In this document: piece after piece, positions 45,774 through 54,278 of the stretch
Position numbering within the stretch: the first letter of the stretch is position 1
Layout of the letters: the number at the start of each line of letters is the position of its first letter
DNA from: Allorhizobium ampelinum S4
GTDB lineage: Bacteria; Pseudomonadota; Alphaproteobacteria; Rhizobiales; Rhizobiaceae
Assembly: GCF_000016285.1 (NCBI RefSeq)
Contig: NC_011989.1
Span: 189,001-253,000, forward strand
Direction: 5' to 3'
Length of the DNA stretch: 64,000 bases
Program-made: the position numbers and the translations under genes
Notes under the pieces: generated by a model
What the model was told of the DNA's origin: nothing
Databases searched by the model: none
What the model saw: the letters and a program-made list of their open reading frames with translations, nothing else

Positions 45774-46682
45774 ATGATTACGGAAGTTTCATTAGCGGAC
45801 GAAATTGCCACTTATAATTTTGCCTATCTGGATGAGCAGACCAAGCGGATGATCCGCCGGGCGATCCTGAAGGCCATCGCCATCCCCGGCTATCAGGTGC
45901 CGTTTGCCTCGCGTGAAATGCCAATGCCCTATGGCTGGGGCACTGGCGGCGTACAGGTGACGGCGGCGATCCTTGGGCCGGACGATGTGCTGAAGGTGAT
46001 CGACCAGGGTGCCGACGACACCACCAATGCCGTGTCGATCCGGGCCTTCTTTCAGAAGGTCGCCAATGTGGCAGTCACCACCCATACGGGCGACGCTACC
46101 ATCATCCAGACCCGCCACCGGATTCCGGAGGAAAAGCTGCGGGCGGGCCAGGTGCTGGTCTATCAGGTGCCGATCCCGGAGCCTTTGCGCTTCCTGGAGC
46201 CGCGCGAGACCGAGACCCGCAAGATGCATGCATTGGAAGAATATGGCCTGATGCATGTGAAGCTCTATGAAGACATCGCCCGCAATGGCCGGATCGCCAC
46301 CACCTATGCCTATCCGGTCAAAGTGGCGGGTCGCTATGTAATGGACCCGTCTCCGACACCGAAATTCGACAATCCGAAAATGCACCGGTCAGAGGCCCTG
46401 CAATTGTTTGGCGCGGGCCGCGAAAAGCGGATCTATGCCGTGCCGCCCTATACCGATGTCGTCAGCCTGGATTTCGAGGATCATCCTTTCACGGTGCAAA
46501 GCTTCGACAAGCCCTGTGCGCTCTGCGGTGCCGAGCATGTCTATCTCGATGAAGTGATCCTCGACGACAAGGGCGGGCGAATGTTCGTCTGCTCCGACAC
46601 TGACCATTGCGAGGATCGCCGCGCCAAAGGTCATCGGGGTGAGATGCTGGCGGAAACACAGCAGGGGGAGGCCGCCCAATGA
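45774..46682 (+). CDS. phnJ: PhnJ, C-P lyase (radical SAM)
   Basis: A 302-residue radical-SAM enzyme that breaks the C-P bond of ribose-1-phosphonate-5-phosphate to give the hydrocarbon and ribose-1,2-cyclic phosphate-5-phosphate. The Fe-S ligands follow the PhnJ spacing C-x2-C-x21-C-x5-C (C248, C251, C273, C279; KPCALCG and VCSDTDHC), and GWGTGGVQ carries the conserved glycine region proposed to hold the glycyl radical. Overlaps phnK by 4 bases. Confidence 0.96.
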   Translation: MITEVSLADEIATYNFAYLDEQTKRMIRRAILKAIAIPGYQVPFASREMPMPYGWGTGGVQVTAAILGPDDVLKVIDQGADDTTNAVSIRAFFQKVANVAVTTHTGDATIIQTRHRIPEEKLRAGQVLVYQVPIPEPLRFLEPRETETRKMHALEEYGLMHVKLYEDIARNGRIATTYAYPVKVAGRYVMDPSPTPKFDNPKMHRSEALQLFGAGREKRIYAVPPYTDVVSLDFEDHPFTVQSFDKPCALCGAEHVYLDEVILDDKGGRMFVCSDTDHCEDRRAKGHRGEMLAETQQGEAAQ

Positions 46683-47455
46683 CCCAGCAACCGCTTTTGA
46701 AGGTCCGCGACCTGTCGAAATTCTACGGACGGCGGATCGGCTGCGCCAATGTTTCCTTCGATCTCTGGCCGGGTGAAGTGCTGGCTGTGGTCGGTGAATC
46801 CGGTTCCGGCAAGACGACGCTGTTGTCCTGCCTGTCCACCCGGCTGATGCCGACCACCGGCAGTGTCGATTACCGGATGCGCGACGGCGCTTACCGCGAG
46901 CTTTATCACATGAGCGAGGCCGAGCGGCGCTTTCTGATGCGCACCGACTGGGGCTTCGTTCACCAGAACCCCGCCGATGGCCTGCGCATGACCGTTTCAG
47001 CCGGGGCCAATGTCGGTGAGCGGCTGATGGCGGTGGGCGAACGGCATTATGGCAATATCCGCGCCACCGCCACCGATTGGCTGGACCGGGTGGAAATTGC
47101 CGCCGACCGGATTGACGACCAGCCGCGTGCTTTTTCCGGCGGCATGCGTCAGCGCTTGCAGATCGCCCGCAATCTCGTCACCAATCCGCGTCTGGTGTTC
47201 ATGGACGAGCCGACCGGCGGGTTGGATGTCTCGGTCCAGGCCCGGTTGCTGGATCTGGTGCGTGGGTTGGTGGCTGATCTTGGTCTTTCCGTCATCGTCG
47301 TCACCCATGACCTGGCTGTTGCAAGGCTTTTGTCACACCGGATGATGGTGATGAAGGATGGTCATGTGATCGAGCAGGGCCTGACCGACCGGGTGCTGGA
47401 CGATCCACGCGAGCCGTACACGCAATTGCTCGTCTCCTCGATTCTTCAAGTGTGA
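46679..47455 (+). CDS. phnK: PhnK, ABC-type ATPase of the C-P lyase complex
   Basis: A 258-residue ATPase that docks on PhnJ rather than on a transporter. Walker [12 protein letters not shown], signature SGGMRQRLQIARN and Walker B LVFMDEPTGGLD are intact; the C terminus has YTQLLVSSIL as in oligopeptide-type ABC proteins. It is coupled to phnJ by ATGA and followed by phnL after 12 bases. Confidence 0.94.
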   Translation: MTQQPLLKVRDLSKFYGRRIGCANVSFDLWPGEVLAVVGESGSGKTTLLSCLSTRLMPTTGSVDYRMRDGAYRELYHMSEAERRFLMRTDWGFVHQNPADGLRMTVSAGANVGERLMAVGERHYGNIRATATDWLDRVEIAADRIDDQPRAFSGGMRQRLQIARNLVTNPRLVFMDEPTGGLDVSVQARLLDLVRGLVADLGLSVIVVTHDLAVARLLSHRMMVMKDGHVIEQGLTDRVLDDPREPYTQLLVSSILQV

Positions 47456-47467
47456 TTGGATCATCAG

Positions 47468-48196
47468 ATGCCCACACCTCTTATCGTTTCCGATGTTGCC
47501 AAAAGCTTCACCATGCATCTGCGCGACGGGCTTGTCTTGCCGGTGGTGCGCAATGTCAGCTTTTCCGTCAACAGTGGCTCCTGCTCCGTGCTGGGCGGTC
47601 CGTCCGGCATTGGCAAAAGCTCAATCCTGAAAATGCTCTACGGCAATTACGCCGTCGATAGCGGCCAGATCCTGGTGCGCCATCACGATACGGTGGTGGA
47701 TCTGGCGTCCGCCATGCCGCGCATGGTGCTGGATATCCGCCGCGATACGATGGGCTATGTCAGCCAGTTCCTGCGCACGGTTCCAAGGGTGTCGGCGCTG
47801 GATGTCGTGGCCCAACCGCTGACGGCGCGCGGTGTGGGTATCGACGAGGCAAGATCGGTGGCAAGTGATCTGCTGGCTAGACTGAACCTGCCCAAGGCAC
47901 TCTGGCAATTGCCGCCCGCCACCTTTTCCGGCGGCGAGCAGCAGCGTGTCAACATCGCCCGCGGCTTCATCACCGACCATAAAATCCTGCTGTTGGATGA
48001 GCCGACGGCCTCGCTCGACGCGCAAAATCGTGCCGTGGTCATCGAGTTGATTGCTGGCAAAAAGGCTGAGGGCGTCGCCATGCTCGGCATTTTCCACGAC
48101 GAGGAAGTGCGCGAAGCGGTTGCCGACACCATTCTCGATGTCTCGCAATTCTCACCTAGAGGCCGTCAGGTTCAGATTGAACCAGCCATCCTCTAG
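47468..48196 (+). CDS. phnL: PhnL, ABC-type ATPase of the C-P lyase complex, with repeat-derived C terminus
   Basis: A 242-residue LolD-like ATPase required for C-P lyase. Walker A GPSGIGKSS, signature FSGGEQQRVNIARGF and LLLDEPTASLD are intact. The start is ATG 47468 (MPTPLIVSD); a TTG at 47456 is in frame. The normal domain ends at ILDVSQFSP; the last 13 residues (RGRQVQIEPAIL and the codon before) are encoded by the repeat at 48156-48259, and translation stops at an internal CTAG of that element. The enzyme core is not affected. Confidence 0.92.
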   Translation: MPTPLIVSDVAKSFTMHLRDGLVLPVVRNVSFSVNSGSCSVLGGPSGIGKSSILKMLYGNYAVDSGQILVRHHDTVVDLASAMPRMVLDIRRDTMGYVSQFLRTVPRVSALDVVAQPLTARGVGIDEARSVASDLLARLNLPKALWQLPPATFSGGEQQRVNIARGFITDHKILLLDEPTASLDAQNRAVVIELIAGKKAEGVAMLGIFHDEEVREAVADTILDVSQFSPRGRQVQIEPAIL

Positions 48197-48259
48197 CTTT
48201 CTTGTTTTCGTTTGTCTTTTCGGGAAAACCGGTACCCACTTTTCCCTGACAAACTCTAG
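48156..48259. repeat. Structured dispersed repeat, CTAGAGTTTGTCAG type (copy 2, reverse)
   Basis: The reverse complement matches 17328-17432 over its whole length with about a dozen differences. The inner hairpin GGTTCA/TGAACC and the AAAACAAGA spacer are conserved. The left end has changed to CTAGAGGCCGTCAGG. It overlaps the 3' end of phnL and ends 12 bases before the acetyltransferase start. Confidence 0.88.
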
Positions 48260-48271
48260 GAGCATCGCCGC

Positions 48272-48895
48272 ATGAGCACCCGTCTTGGGCTTGAGCCCCA
48301 AATCAACCCGACCGCCAGCGTCACGAACAGCACGCTTGGGCGCTACACCGAAGTGGCCGAGCGCTGCCGTCTCGATGAGGTTGAGATGGGGGACTATTCC
48401 TATGTGATGCAGGATGTTTCCATCTGGTGCGCCACCATCGGCAAATTTGCCAATATCGCCGCCAGTGTCCGCATCAATGCCCCCAATCATCCGACATGGC
48501 GCGCTACGCTGCATCATTTCACCTACCGCGCCGTCGATTATTTCGAAGGGGCGGATCTGGAGACGGATTTCTTCGACTGGCGGCGGGAAAACCGAGTGGT
48601 GATCGGTCATGATGTCTGGATCGGCCATGGTGCTACCATCCTGCCCGGCGTCACCATCGGCAATGGCGCGGTCGTCGGCGCAGGCGCGGTCGTTTCCAAG
48701 CCGGTGGAACCCTATACCATTGTCGGCGGGGTGCCAGCCAAGCCGATCAAGCCCCGGTTTGGACCAGGTATCGGCGCGCGCATGGACAGACTTGCCTGGT
48801 GGGATTGGCAGCATGAGCGGCTTCACGCGGCCCTTGCCGACTTCCGCACGCTTTCCGCCGAAGATTTTCTGGCCCGACATGAAGTCTTAGCCTGA
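48272..48895 (+). CDS. Phosphonate-operon hexapeptide acyltransferase
   Basis: A 207-residue left-handed beta-helix transferase of the type found in phn operons (TIGR03308-like). Hexapeptide repeats run from about residue 12 to 60 and 110 to 155 ([20 protein letters not shown], then [16 protein letters not shown]), with the trimer-closing [13 protein letters not shown]. It would act on a small phosphonate, as PhnO does for aminoalkylphosphonates by a different fold; the substrate is an inference. It is probably the last gene of the phnG unit, since a Pho box follows. Confidence 0.85.
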   Translation: MSTRLGLEPQINPTASVTNSTLGRYTEVAERCRLDEVEMGDYSYVMQDVSIWCATIGKFANIAASVRINAPNHPTWRATLHHFTYRAVDYFEGADLETDFFDWRRENRVVIGHDVWIGHGATILPGVTIGNGAVVGAGAVVSKPVEPYTIVGGVPAKPIKPRFGPGIGARMDRLAWWDWQHERLHAALADFRTLSAEDFLARHEVLA

Positions 48896-48930
48896 AGTAT
48901 AGGCTCTGCTACCCTCTGATTTTAACAGAA

Positions 48931-48948
48931 ATGTCATGAAACTGACAT
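48931..48948 (+). promoter_or_regulatory. Candidate Pho box of the phnC operon
   Basis: Half-sites ATGTCAT and CTGACAT with 4 bases between match the PhoB 7-4-7 pattern at 12 of 14 positions. TATAGC (48970-48975) is a possible -10, although its distance (21 bases) is longer than the usual 10. It indicates that transport genes have their own phosphate-controlled promoter. Confidence 0.65.
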
Positions 48949-49011
48949 GGGCGCTTCACCGACCTGAACTATAGCTCGCTCTGGATTTGGACATGATATT
49001 GGAAGACGCGC

Positions 49012-49851
49012 ATGAATTTCGAACTGACCGAGGTGACACGGCGTTTTGGCAAGAAGATTGCCGTGGAAGCCGTGACCCTGTCCATTCCGCATGGGCAGAT
49101 GGTCGGCATTATCGGTCGGTCCGGTGCGGGGAAATCCACTTTGCTGCGAATGATCAACCGCTTGGCCGATCCGACATCCGGGTCGATGCGGTTCGGCGAT
49201 CAGGAGGTGACGCGCCTCAAGGGATCGGCTTTGCGCAGCTGGCAGCGCGATTGCGCGATGATTTTCCAGCAGTTCAACCTGGTTCCGCGTCTGGATGTTC
49301 TGACCAATGTCATGCTGGGGCGTCTCAATCATCGCTCCACGGCGCTGAGCATCCTCAATATTTTTACGCGCGAAGAGCGGATCATGGCGATTGCCGCTTT
49401 GGAGCGGCTGGGCATCGAGCAGACGGCGCTGCAGCCGGCTGGCACACTGTCCGGTGGTCAGCAGCAGCGGGTGGCCATTGCCCGCGCGCTGATGCAGGCG
49501 CCGAAAATGCTGCTGGCCGACGAGCCGATTGCCTCGCTCGACCCTTTGAACGCCAAGATCGTCATGGATGCGCTGCGCGACATCAACGAGCGCGAAGGCA
49601 TCACCGTGATCACCAATCTGCACACGCTGGATACGGCGCGGGCCTATTGCGAGCGGATCATCGGCATGGCGGCGGGCAAGGTGGTGTTCGATGGGCCGCC
49701 GGATGCGCTGACAGCGCAGGCGGTGCAGGCGATCTATGGCACTGGCCAGGATGGCAATGGCATTGACGAGAGCATGACATCGACCGCGATCCGTTTGCCG
49801 AAGTCGGACTTGGCCCTGTCTGTGCCGATGGTGGCGGCCACGGCAGGCTGA
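49012..49851 (+). CDS. phnC: Phosphonate ABC transporter ATPase PhnC
   Basis: A 279-residue ATPase that energises phosphonate import by PhnE1E2. Walker [10 protein letters not shown], signature [14 protein letters not shown] and Walker [13 protein letters not shown] are intact, and [20 protein letters not shown] is the PhnC-type Q-loop region. The tail beyond residue 250 is a short extension. It follows the second Pho box. Confidence 0.94.
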   Translation: MNFELTEVTRRFGKKIAVEAVTLSIPHGQMVGIIGRSGAGKSTLLRMINRLADPTSGSMRFGDQEVTRLKGSALRSWQRDCAMIFQQFNLVPRLDVLTNVMLGRLNHRSTALSILNIFTREERIMAIAALERLGIEQTALQPAGTLSGGQQQRVAIARALMQAPKMLLADEPIASLDPLNAKIVMDALRDINEREGITVITNLHTLDTARAYCERIIGMAAGKVVFDGPPDALTAQAVQAIYGTGQDGNGIDESMTSTAIRLPKSDLALSVPMVAATAG

Positions 49852-50007
49852 GCCCGCAATCCATGACCTGAAAAAATAGCATTTCTGTCGCGGCATCCAG
49901 CCCGATGGCAGCGCCTTCGCTTGCCCGCGTCAAAGGCACCTTTCTTACGTTCATGAGACAGATCCGGTCCCTCGGGAAAACCAGACCGGAAAACCAGGAG
50001 AGAGACC

Positions 50008-50916
50008 ATGTTGAAGAAAATTCTGCTTGCCTCCGTGACGCTTCTGTCGCTGGCCGGCGTGGCTGCTGCCGAAGACCTGAAGGAATTCCGCATCGGTATT
50101 CTTGGCGGCGAGAACGAAGCCGACCGGTTGCGCAATTACAACTGCCTGTCCGATCACCTGAAGAAGGAATTCGGCTTCACCAAGGTTTCGCTGTTCCCGG
50201 CCTCGGACTATGACGGCGTTATCCAGGGTCTTCTGGGTGGCACGCTTGATTATGCCGAGCTTGGCGCTTCCGGCTATGCCAAGGCCTATCTGGCTAACCC
50301 GAAGGCAGTCGAGCCGATCCTGACCACGGTGCAGACCGATGGCTCGATGGGCTATTACTCGATCATGGTGGCCCGCAAGGACAGCGGCATGACCAAAGTC
50401 ACCGACATCAAGGGCAAGAAGCTCGGTTTTGCCGATCCTGACAGCACATCCGGCTACCTGATCCCGACCGTCACCCTGCCCGACGCGCTCGGCGGCAAGC
50501 CGGTCAAGGAATATGTCGGTTCCACTGGTTTTGGCGGCGGCCATGAAAACCTGGTTCTCGAAGTGCTGAAGGGCACGTTCGATGCTGGCACCACCTTCGG
50601 CTCCGGCGTTGGCAATTTCAAGGACGGCTACACGTCCGGCAACCTGCGCAAGATGGTCGATAAGGGCGTCCTCAACATGGACGACCTGGTGGAATTGTGG
50701 AAGTCGCCGCTGATCCCGAACGGCCCGATCGTCATCCGCTCCTCGATGAACGAGGACATGAAGACCAAGGTCAAGGCCTTCATGATGGATCTGCCGAAGA
50801 CCGACGCCGCCTGCTTCTCCGCCATCGAAGGCGGCGATTTCAAGGGCTTTGCGGCTGTGAATGTCGATTTCTACAAGCCGGTCATCGACGCCCGCAAGGC
50901 AACCATCGGCGGCTGA
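50008..50916 (+). CDS. phnD: Phosphonate-binding periplasmic protein PhnD
   Basis: A 302-residue solute-binding protein. The signal peptide MLKKILLASVTLLSLAGVAA ends before AED (cleavage near residue 22). The PhnD core includes the GASGYAKAY and DPDSTSGYL ligand-loop segments and EYVGSTGFGGGHENLVLEVL. GGAGAGAGA precedes the ATG. The 156-base gap after phnC has no gene and no clear terminator. Confidence 0.95.
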   Translation: MLKKILLASVTLLSLAGVAAAEDLKEFRIGILGGENEADRLRNYNCLSDHLKKEFGFTKVSLFPASDYDGVIQGLLGGTLDYAELGASGYAKAYLANPKAVEPILTTVQTDGSMGYYSIMVARKDSGMTKVTDIKGKKLGFADPDSTSGYLIPTVTLPDALGGKPVKEYVGSTGFGGGHENLVLEVLKGTFDAGTTFGSGVGNFKDGYTSGNLRKMVDKGVLNMDDLVELWKSPLIPNGPIVIRSSMNEDMKTKVKAFMMDLPKTDAACFSAIEGGDFKGFAAVNVDFYKPVIDARKATIGG

Positions 50917-50992
50917 TCGCAGCTGGAAACATGAGAGCCGCCGGGATAAACGACCGGCGGCTTCCCCATTTGTCCATTTTGGAAAGTGCCAG

Positions 50993-51955
50993 ATGAGCCA
51001 TACCGCCAGATTGTCCTTGCTGAGCGAACAGGGGCGCGTGATCGAGAGCCATTGGAATGCGTTGGCCAAGACCCGCCGCCTTTACACGGTAGCCGGTCTT
51101 GCCGTGTTGTTTCTGGCGCTGGCGGGGTCGCTGTGGTTTGCCAATGATACCAATTCGGGCAAGTTTTTCGACCGTCTGCCACATCTGTTCGATTTCGTCG
51201 AAACGCTCATTCCCCGCGATGGCAATGAGATCTGGCGGGCGATGTTCGACCTGCCATCGCCCTATGATGATGGCAGCCTGAAATACAATTATCCGGAAGG
51301 GCGCTACTATCTCACCCAGACGCTTTATATCCCGGAATATTTCTACAAGATGATCGAGACGCTGAACATCGCGCTGGTCTCGACCCTGCTGGGCGGCATG
51401 CTGGGCTTTTGTTTTTCCTTCATGGCGGCACGCAACATGATGCCGAACAGGTTCATTCGCTGGCCGGTGCGCCGTTTTATGGAGTTGCTCAGGGCGTTCC
51501 CGGAAGTGGTGCTGGCCGGATTTTTCCTCGCCATCCTCTCCATTGGCCCGATCCCGGCGATGATTGCGGTTTCCGTCCATACGGTCGGCGCACTCGGCAA
51601 GCTGTTTTTCGAAGTGGTGGAAAATGCCGATATGAAGCCGGACGAAGGCCTGCGCGCCGTTGGCGGCAATTGGCTGGAGCGGCTGTGGTTCGGCATGGTG
51701 CCGCAGGTCATGCCGAATTTCATCAGTTATGCCCTGCTGCGCATGGAAATCAATGTGCGCGCGTCGACAATTATCGGCGCGGTCGGCGGTGGCGGCATTG
51801 GCGAACCCTTGCGCCTGTCGATCAGCCAGGGCCATGCGGCAAAAACCGTTGCCATCGTCATCCTGCTGCTGACCACGGTGATTGCCGTCGATCAATTTTC
51901 GGCCTGGTTGCGCCGCAAACTGGTCGGTGAGCAAGCCTTTCATGCTGTTTCCTGA
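50993..51955 (+). CDS. phnE: Phosphonate ABC transporter permease PhnE1
   Basis: A 320-residue permease. The first membrane helix (about residues 33-52) is followed by a periplasmic segment of about 75 residues, then the five-helix BPD_transp_1 core with coupling loop LRAVGGNWLERLWFGMVPQVMP (about 220-241). GGAAAG is 7 bases before ATG 50993; the open frame starts earlier inside phnD. It forms the channel with the next gene, 9 bases away. Confidence 0.94.
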   Translation: MSHTARLSLLSEQGRVIESHWNALAKTRRLYTVAGLAVLFLALAGSLWFANDTNSGKFFDRLPHLFDFVETLIPRDGNEIWRAMFDLPSPYDDGSLKYNYPEGRYYLTQTLYIPEYFYKMIETLNIALVSTLLGGMLGFCFSFMAARNMMPNRFIRWPVRRFMELLRAFPEVVLAGFFLAILSIGPIPAMIAVSVHTVGALGKLFFEVVENADMKPDEGLRAVGGNWLERLWFGMVPQVMPNFISYALLRMEINVRASTIIGAVGGGGIGEPLRLSISQGHAAKTVAIVILLLTTVIAVDQFSAWLRRKLVGEQAFHAVS

Positions 51956-51964
51956 GGTCCGGCC

Positions 51965-53464
51965 ATGACACATCTCGACGCCACCCAAATGGACCTGATC
52001 GCCGCCCGTCATCCAGACATCTTCCGCCGCAGCCTGTGGCAGCGCTACCGCGTGCCGCTGACCATTGTCCTGCTTGCGCTGTATTTCACCTTTTCCTGGT
52101 GGTTCTTTGCGGTTGGAAAAGTGGTCTCCACCGCCAGCTGGGGCATTGCCGGCAATTATCTGGCCGATTGGGTTTCCTATGAGATCCGGCCGGAAATCAA
52201 TATTGCCCCCGATGGGGCGATTTCCATCGCCTATTCGCGCTTCGACCCGATTGGTCCCAACCCCAACCCGGATTGGCTGGTGACGAAGCAAGAAATGATG
52301 ACGCGCACGAGTGGCGTAGCCGATGCGCCCGCGCCAGTGACGTCAGCGCCAAAAGCCTCGAGCTTCAATTTCATGGCAGCAGCCCCGCAACAGGCACCGG
52401 TCGCGGCGCAAGCGGCACCCGTCACGCGCCAGGAACAGGTGATAAGAGAGGCCGATGTCAATCTCGGCTCCAGCGCATCGCTGCTGGTTAGCCCAGAAAG
52501 CGTGGTGCTGAACCGGGGCGCTGAGCGCGTTACCCTGATGCTTGACCGCAAGGCGGGCACCGTGATTGCCGATGGCACGCTGCCAGCCTGGGTCGAGCAA
52601 CGCGAACGTGGCGGCAGGGTCATGGCCTATTTCGGCCTGCAGGGTTGGGCTGATATCAGCGCCGACCGGGTCAGGGTGCGCAACCGGTTTTTCGGCTGGG
52701 CCAATTTCCTGTTCGATACCAATTCCGCGTTTTTCGGCAGGTCCGCAACTGAAGTGGTCAGCCTGATCGCCACCGGTCCAAGGCTCGATCCACAACAGTC
52801 CAATCTGTCGCTGGCCTGGAACGACATTCTCTACAATCCGTCCTGGCAGCATCTGGATGTCTGGACCAAGCTGGCGCAAACGCTCGTTATGGCCTTTGTC
52901 GGCACGGTGTTTGCATCGCTGATCGCTTTTCCGTTGTCCTTCATCGCGGCGCGCAACATTACCCGCAACCGTCCGGTCAACCAGTTGACCAAGCGGTTCT
53001 TCGATTTCCTGCGCTCGGTGGATATGCTGATCTGGGCGCTGTTTTTCACCCGTGCCTTCGGGCCGGGGCCGTTGGCCGGGATCTCGGCGATTTTCTTCAC
53101 TGACACAGGTACGCTCGGTAAGCTCTATTCCGAAGCGCTGGAGAATATTGACGACAAGCAGCGCGAAGGGGTGAAGTCGGTTGGTGCTTCGCCGCTTGCC
53201 GTACAGCGCTTCGGCGTGTTGCCACAGGTTTTGCCGGTCTTTGCATCGCAGGCTTTGTATTTCTGGGAATCCAACACCCGCTCAGCCACCATTATCGGCG
53301 CGGTCGGGGCAGGTGGTATTGGCCTGAAGCTTTGGGAAGCGATGCGCACCAACCAGAATTGGGAAAATGTCTGTTATATGGTGCTGTTGATCTTGCTGGT
53401 GGTGTTTATCTTCGATGCCGTGTCCAACCTGCTGCGCTCAAAACTGATCGGCGGGCAAAAATGA
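51965..53464 (+). CDS. phnE: Phosphonate ABC transporter permease PhnE2 with large periplasmic insertion
   Basis: A 499-residue paralogue of PhnE1, far longer than the 260-320 residues usual for PhnE. After membrane helix 1 (about residues 28-50) a periplasmic region of about 240 residues includes an Ala/Pro/Gln-rich linker (about 118-160) and a beta-rich part. The permease core is C-terminal (about 300-495), with coupling loop GVKSVGASPLAVQRFGVLPQ. The insertion may contact PhnD or the cell wall; this is an inference. Confidence 0.92.
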   Translation: MTHLDATQMDLIAARHPDIFRRSLWQRYRVPLTIVLLALYFTFSWWFFAVGKVVSTASWGIAGNYLADWVSYEIRPEINIAPDGAISIAYSRFDPIGPNPNPDWLVTKQEMMTRTSGVADAPAPVTSAPKASSFNFMAAAPQQAPVAAQAAPVTRQEQVIREADVNLGSSASLLVSPESVVLNRGAERVTLMLDRKAGTVIADGTLPAWVEQRERGGRVMAYFGLQGWADISADRVRVRNRFFGWANFLFDTNSAFFGRSATEVVSLIATGPRLDPQQSNLSLAWNDILYNPSWQHLDVWTKLAQTLVMAFVGTVFASLIAFPLSFIAARNITRNRPVNQLTKRFFDFLRSVDMLIWALFFTRAFGPGPLAGISAIFFTDTGTLGKLYSEALENIDDKQREGVKSVGASPLAVQRFGVLPQVLPVFASQALYFWESNTRSATIIGAVGAGGIGLKLWEAMRTNQNWENVCYMVLLILLVVFIFDAVSNLLRSKLIGGQK

Positions 53465-53576
53465 ACCTCGTCTGGTGCAGTTTCGGTGTCGCCGCCTGTC
53501 AGACAAAGCTTGCTTCCATCGCTTGAGACGGGTCAGATACAGGCTCTTCCAAGCTGATTCCCGCGATAGGATTGCT

Positions 53577-54278
53577 GTGCGTTACGCCCTTTATTTTACA
53601 CCGCCCAAAGACGATCCCTTGTCTCTTGCCGCTGCACTTTGGCTTGGCCGCGATGCTTTCACCGGCGCGGATCTTGACCGGCAGCCGGTGGAAGGGTTTT
53701 CAGACGATGAGATCACCGCCTTGACCGCCGATCCCCGTCGCTACGGCTTTCATGCCACGCTGAAAGCACCGTTTTCGCTAAAGGAAGGTGAGAGCGAAGC
53801 AGCACTGCTGGAGATGTTTTCGCGGTTTTGCAAGGCGACACCTGCCTTTGAGATCCCGAAGGTCGTGGTCAATCAGCTCGGGCCGTTCTTTGCCGTGGTT
53901 CCCGACGCTGTCCATCAACCCTTGCAGGATTTTGCCGCTTCGGTCGTTGAGGCTTTCGAGCCGTTTCGCGCGCCCTTGAGCGAGGCCGATATTATCAGGC
54001 GCAAGCCTGAAAAGCTGTCCGAGCGCAAGCGTGCCCTGCTGGACACCTGGGGCTATCCCTATGTCATGGAGGAATTCCGGTTTCACATGACCTTGACCGG
54101 ACCTGTTGATGCCGACCGCAGCGATGCGATGCGCGCTGTGCTGGAGAGCCGGTTTGCTGATTTTACCAACCGGGCGCTGCCGATTGGCGGGCTTGGCCTG
54201 TTTGTCGAGCCGAGCCGCAATGCGCCCTTTACCGTTCACCGCTGGTTGCCCCTTGCCGGGTCTGAAGGAAGTCTGTGA
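53577..54278 (+). CDS. DUF1045 / Phn operon protein, probable 2H phosphoesterase
   Basis: A 233-residue protein of the DUF1045 family (TIGR03223), found almost only in phn operons. Two HxTL motifs are visible, HATL at residues 59-62 and HMTL at 170-173, the pattern of 2H phosphoesterases, which hydrolyse cyclic phosphates. The locus lacks phnP, whose job is to open ribose-1,2-cyclic phosphate-5-phosphate, so this protein is a good candidate for that step. Start is GTG 53577, AGGA about 5 bases upstream; the frame opens at 53475 without sense. TGATG overlap with phnM. Confidence 0.85.
   Translation: MRYALYFTPPKDDPLSLAAALWLGRDAFTGADLDRQPVEGFSDDEITALTADPRRYGFHATLKAPFSLKEGESEAALLEMFSRFCKATPAFEIPKVVVNQLGPFFAVVPDAVHQPLQDFAASVVEAFEPFRAPLSEADIIRRKPEKLSERKRALLDTWGYPYVMEEFRFHMTLTGPVDADRSDAMRAVLESRFADFTNRALPIGGLGLFVEPSRNAPFTVHRWLPLAGSEGSL

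Noticed and set aside
50882..52291. Minus-strand 469-codon frame opposite phnE1
   Set aside because: Despite its length it is antisense to a recognised permease and spans gene borders without regard to them.
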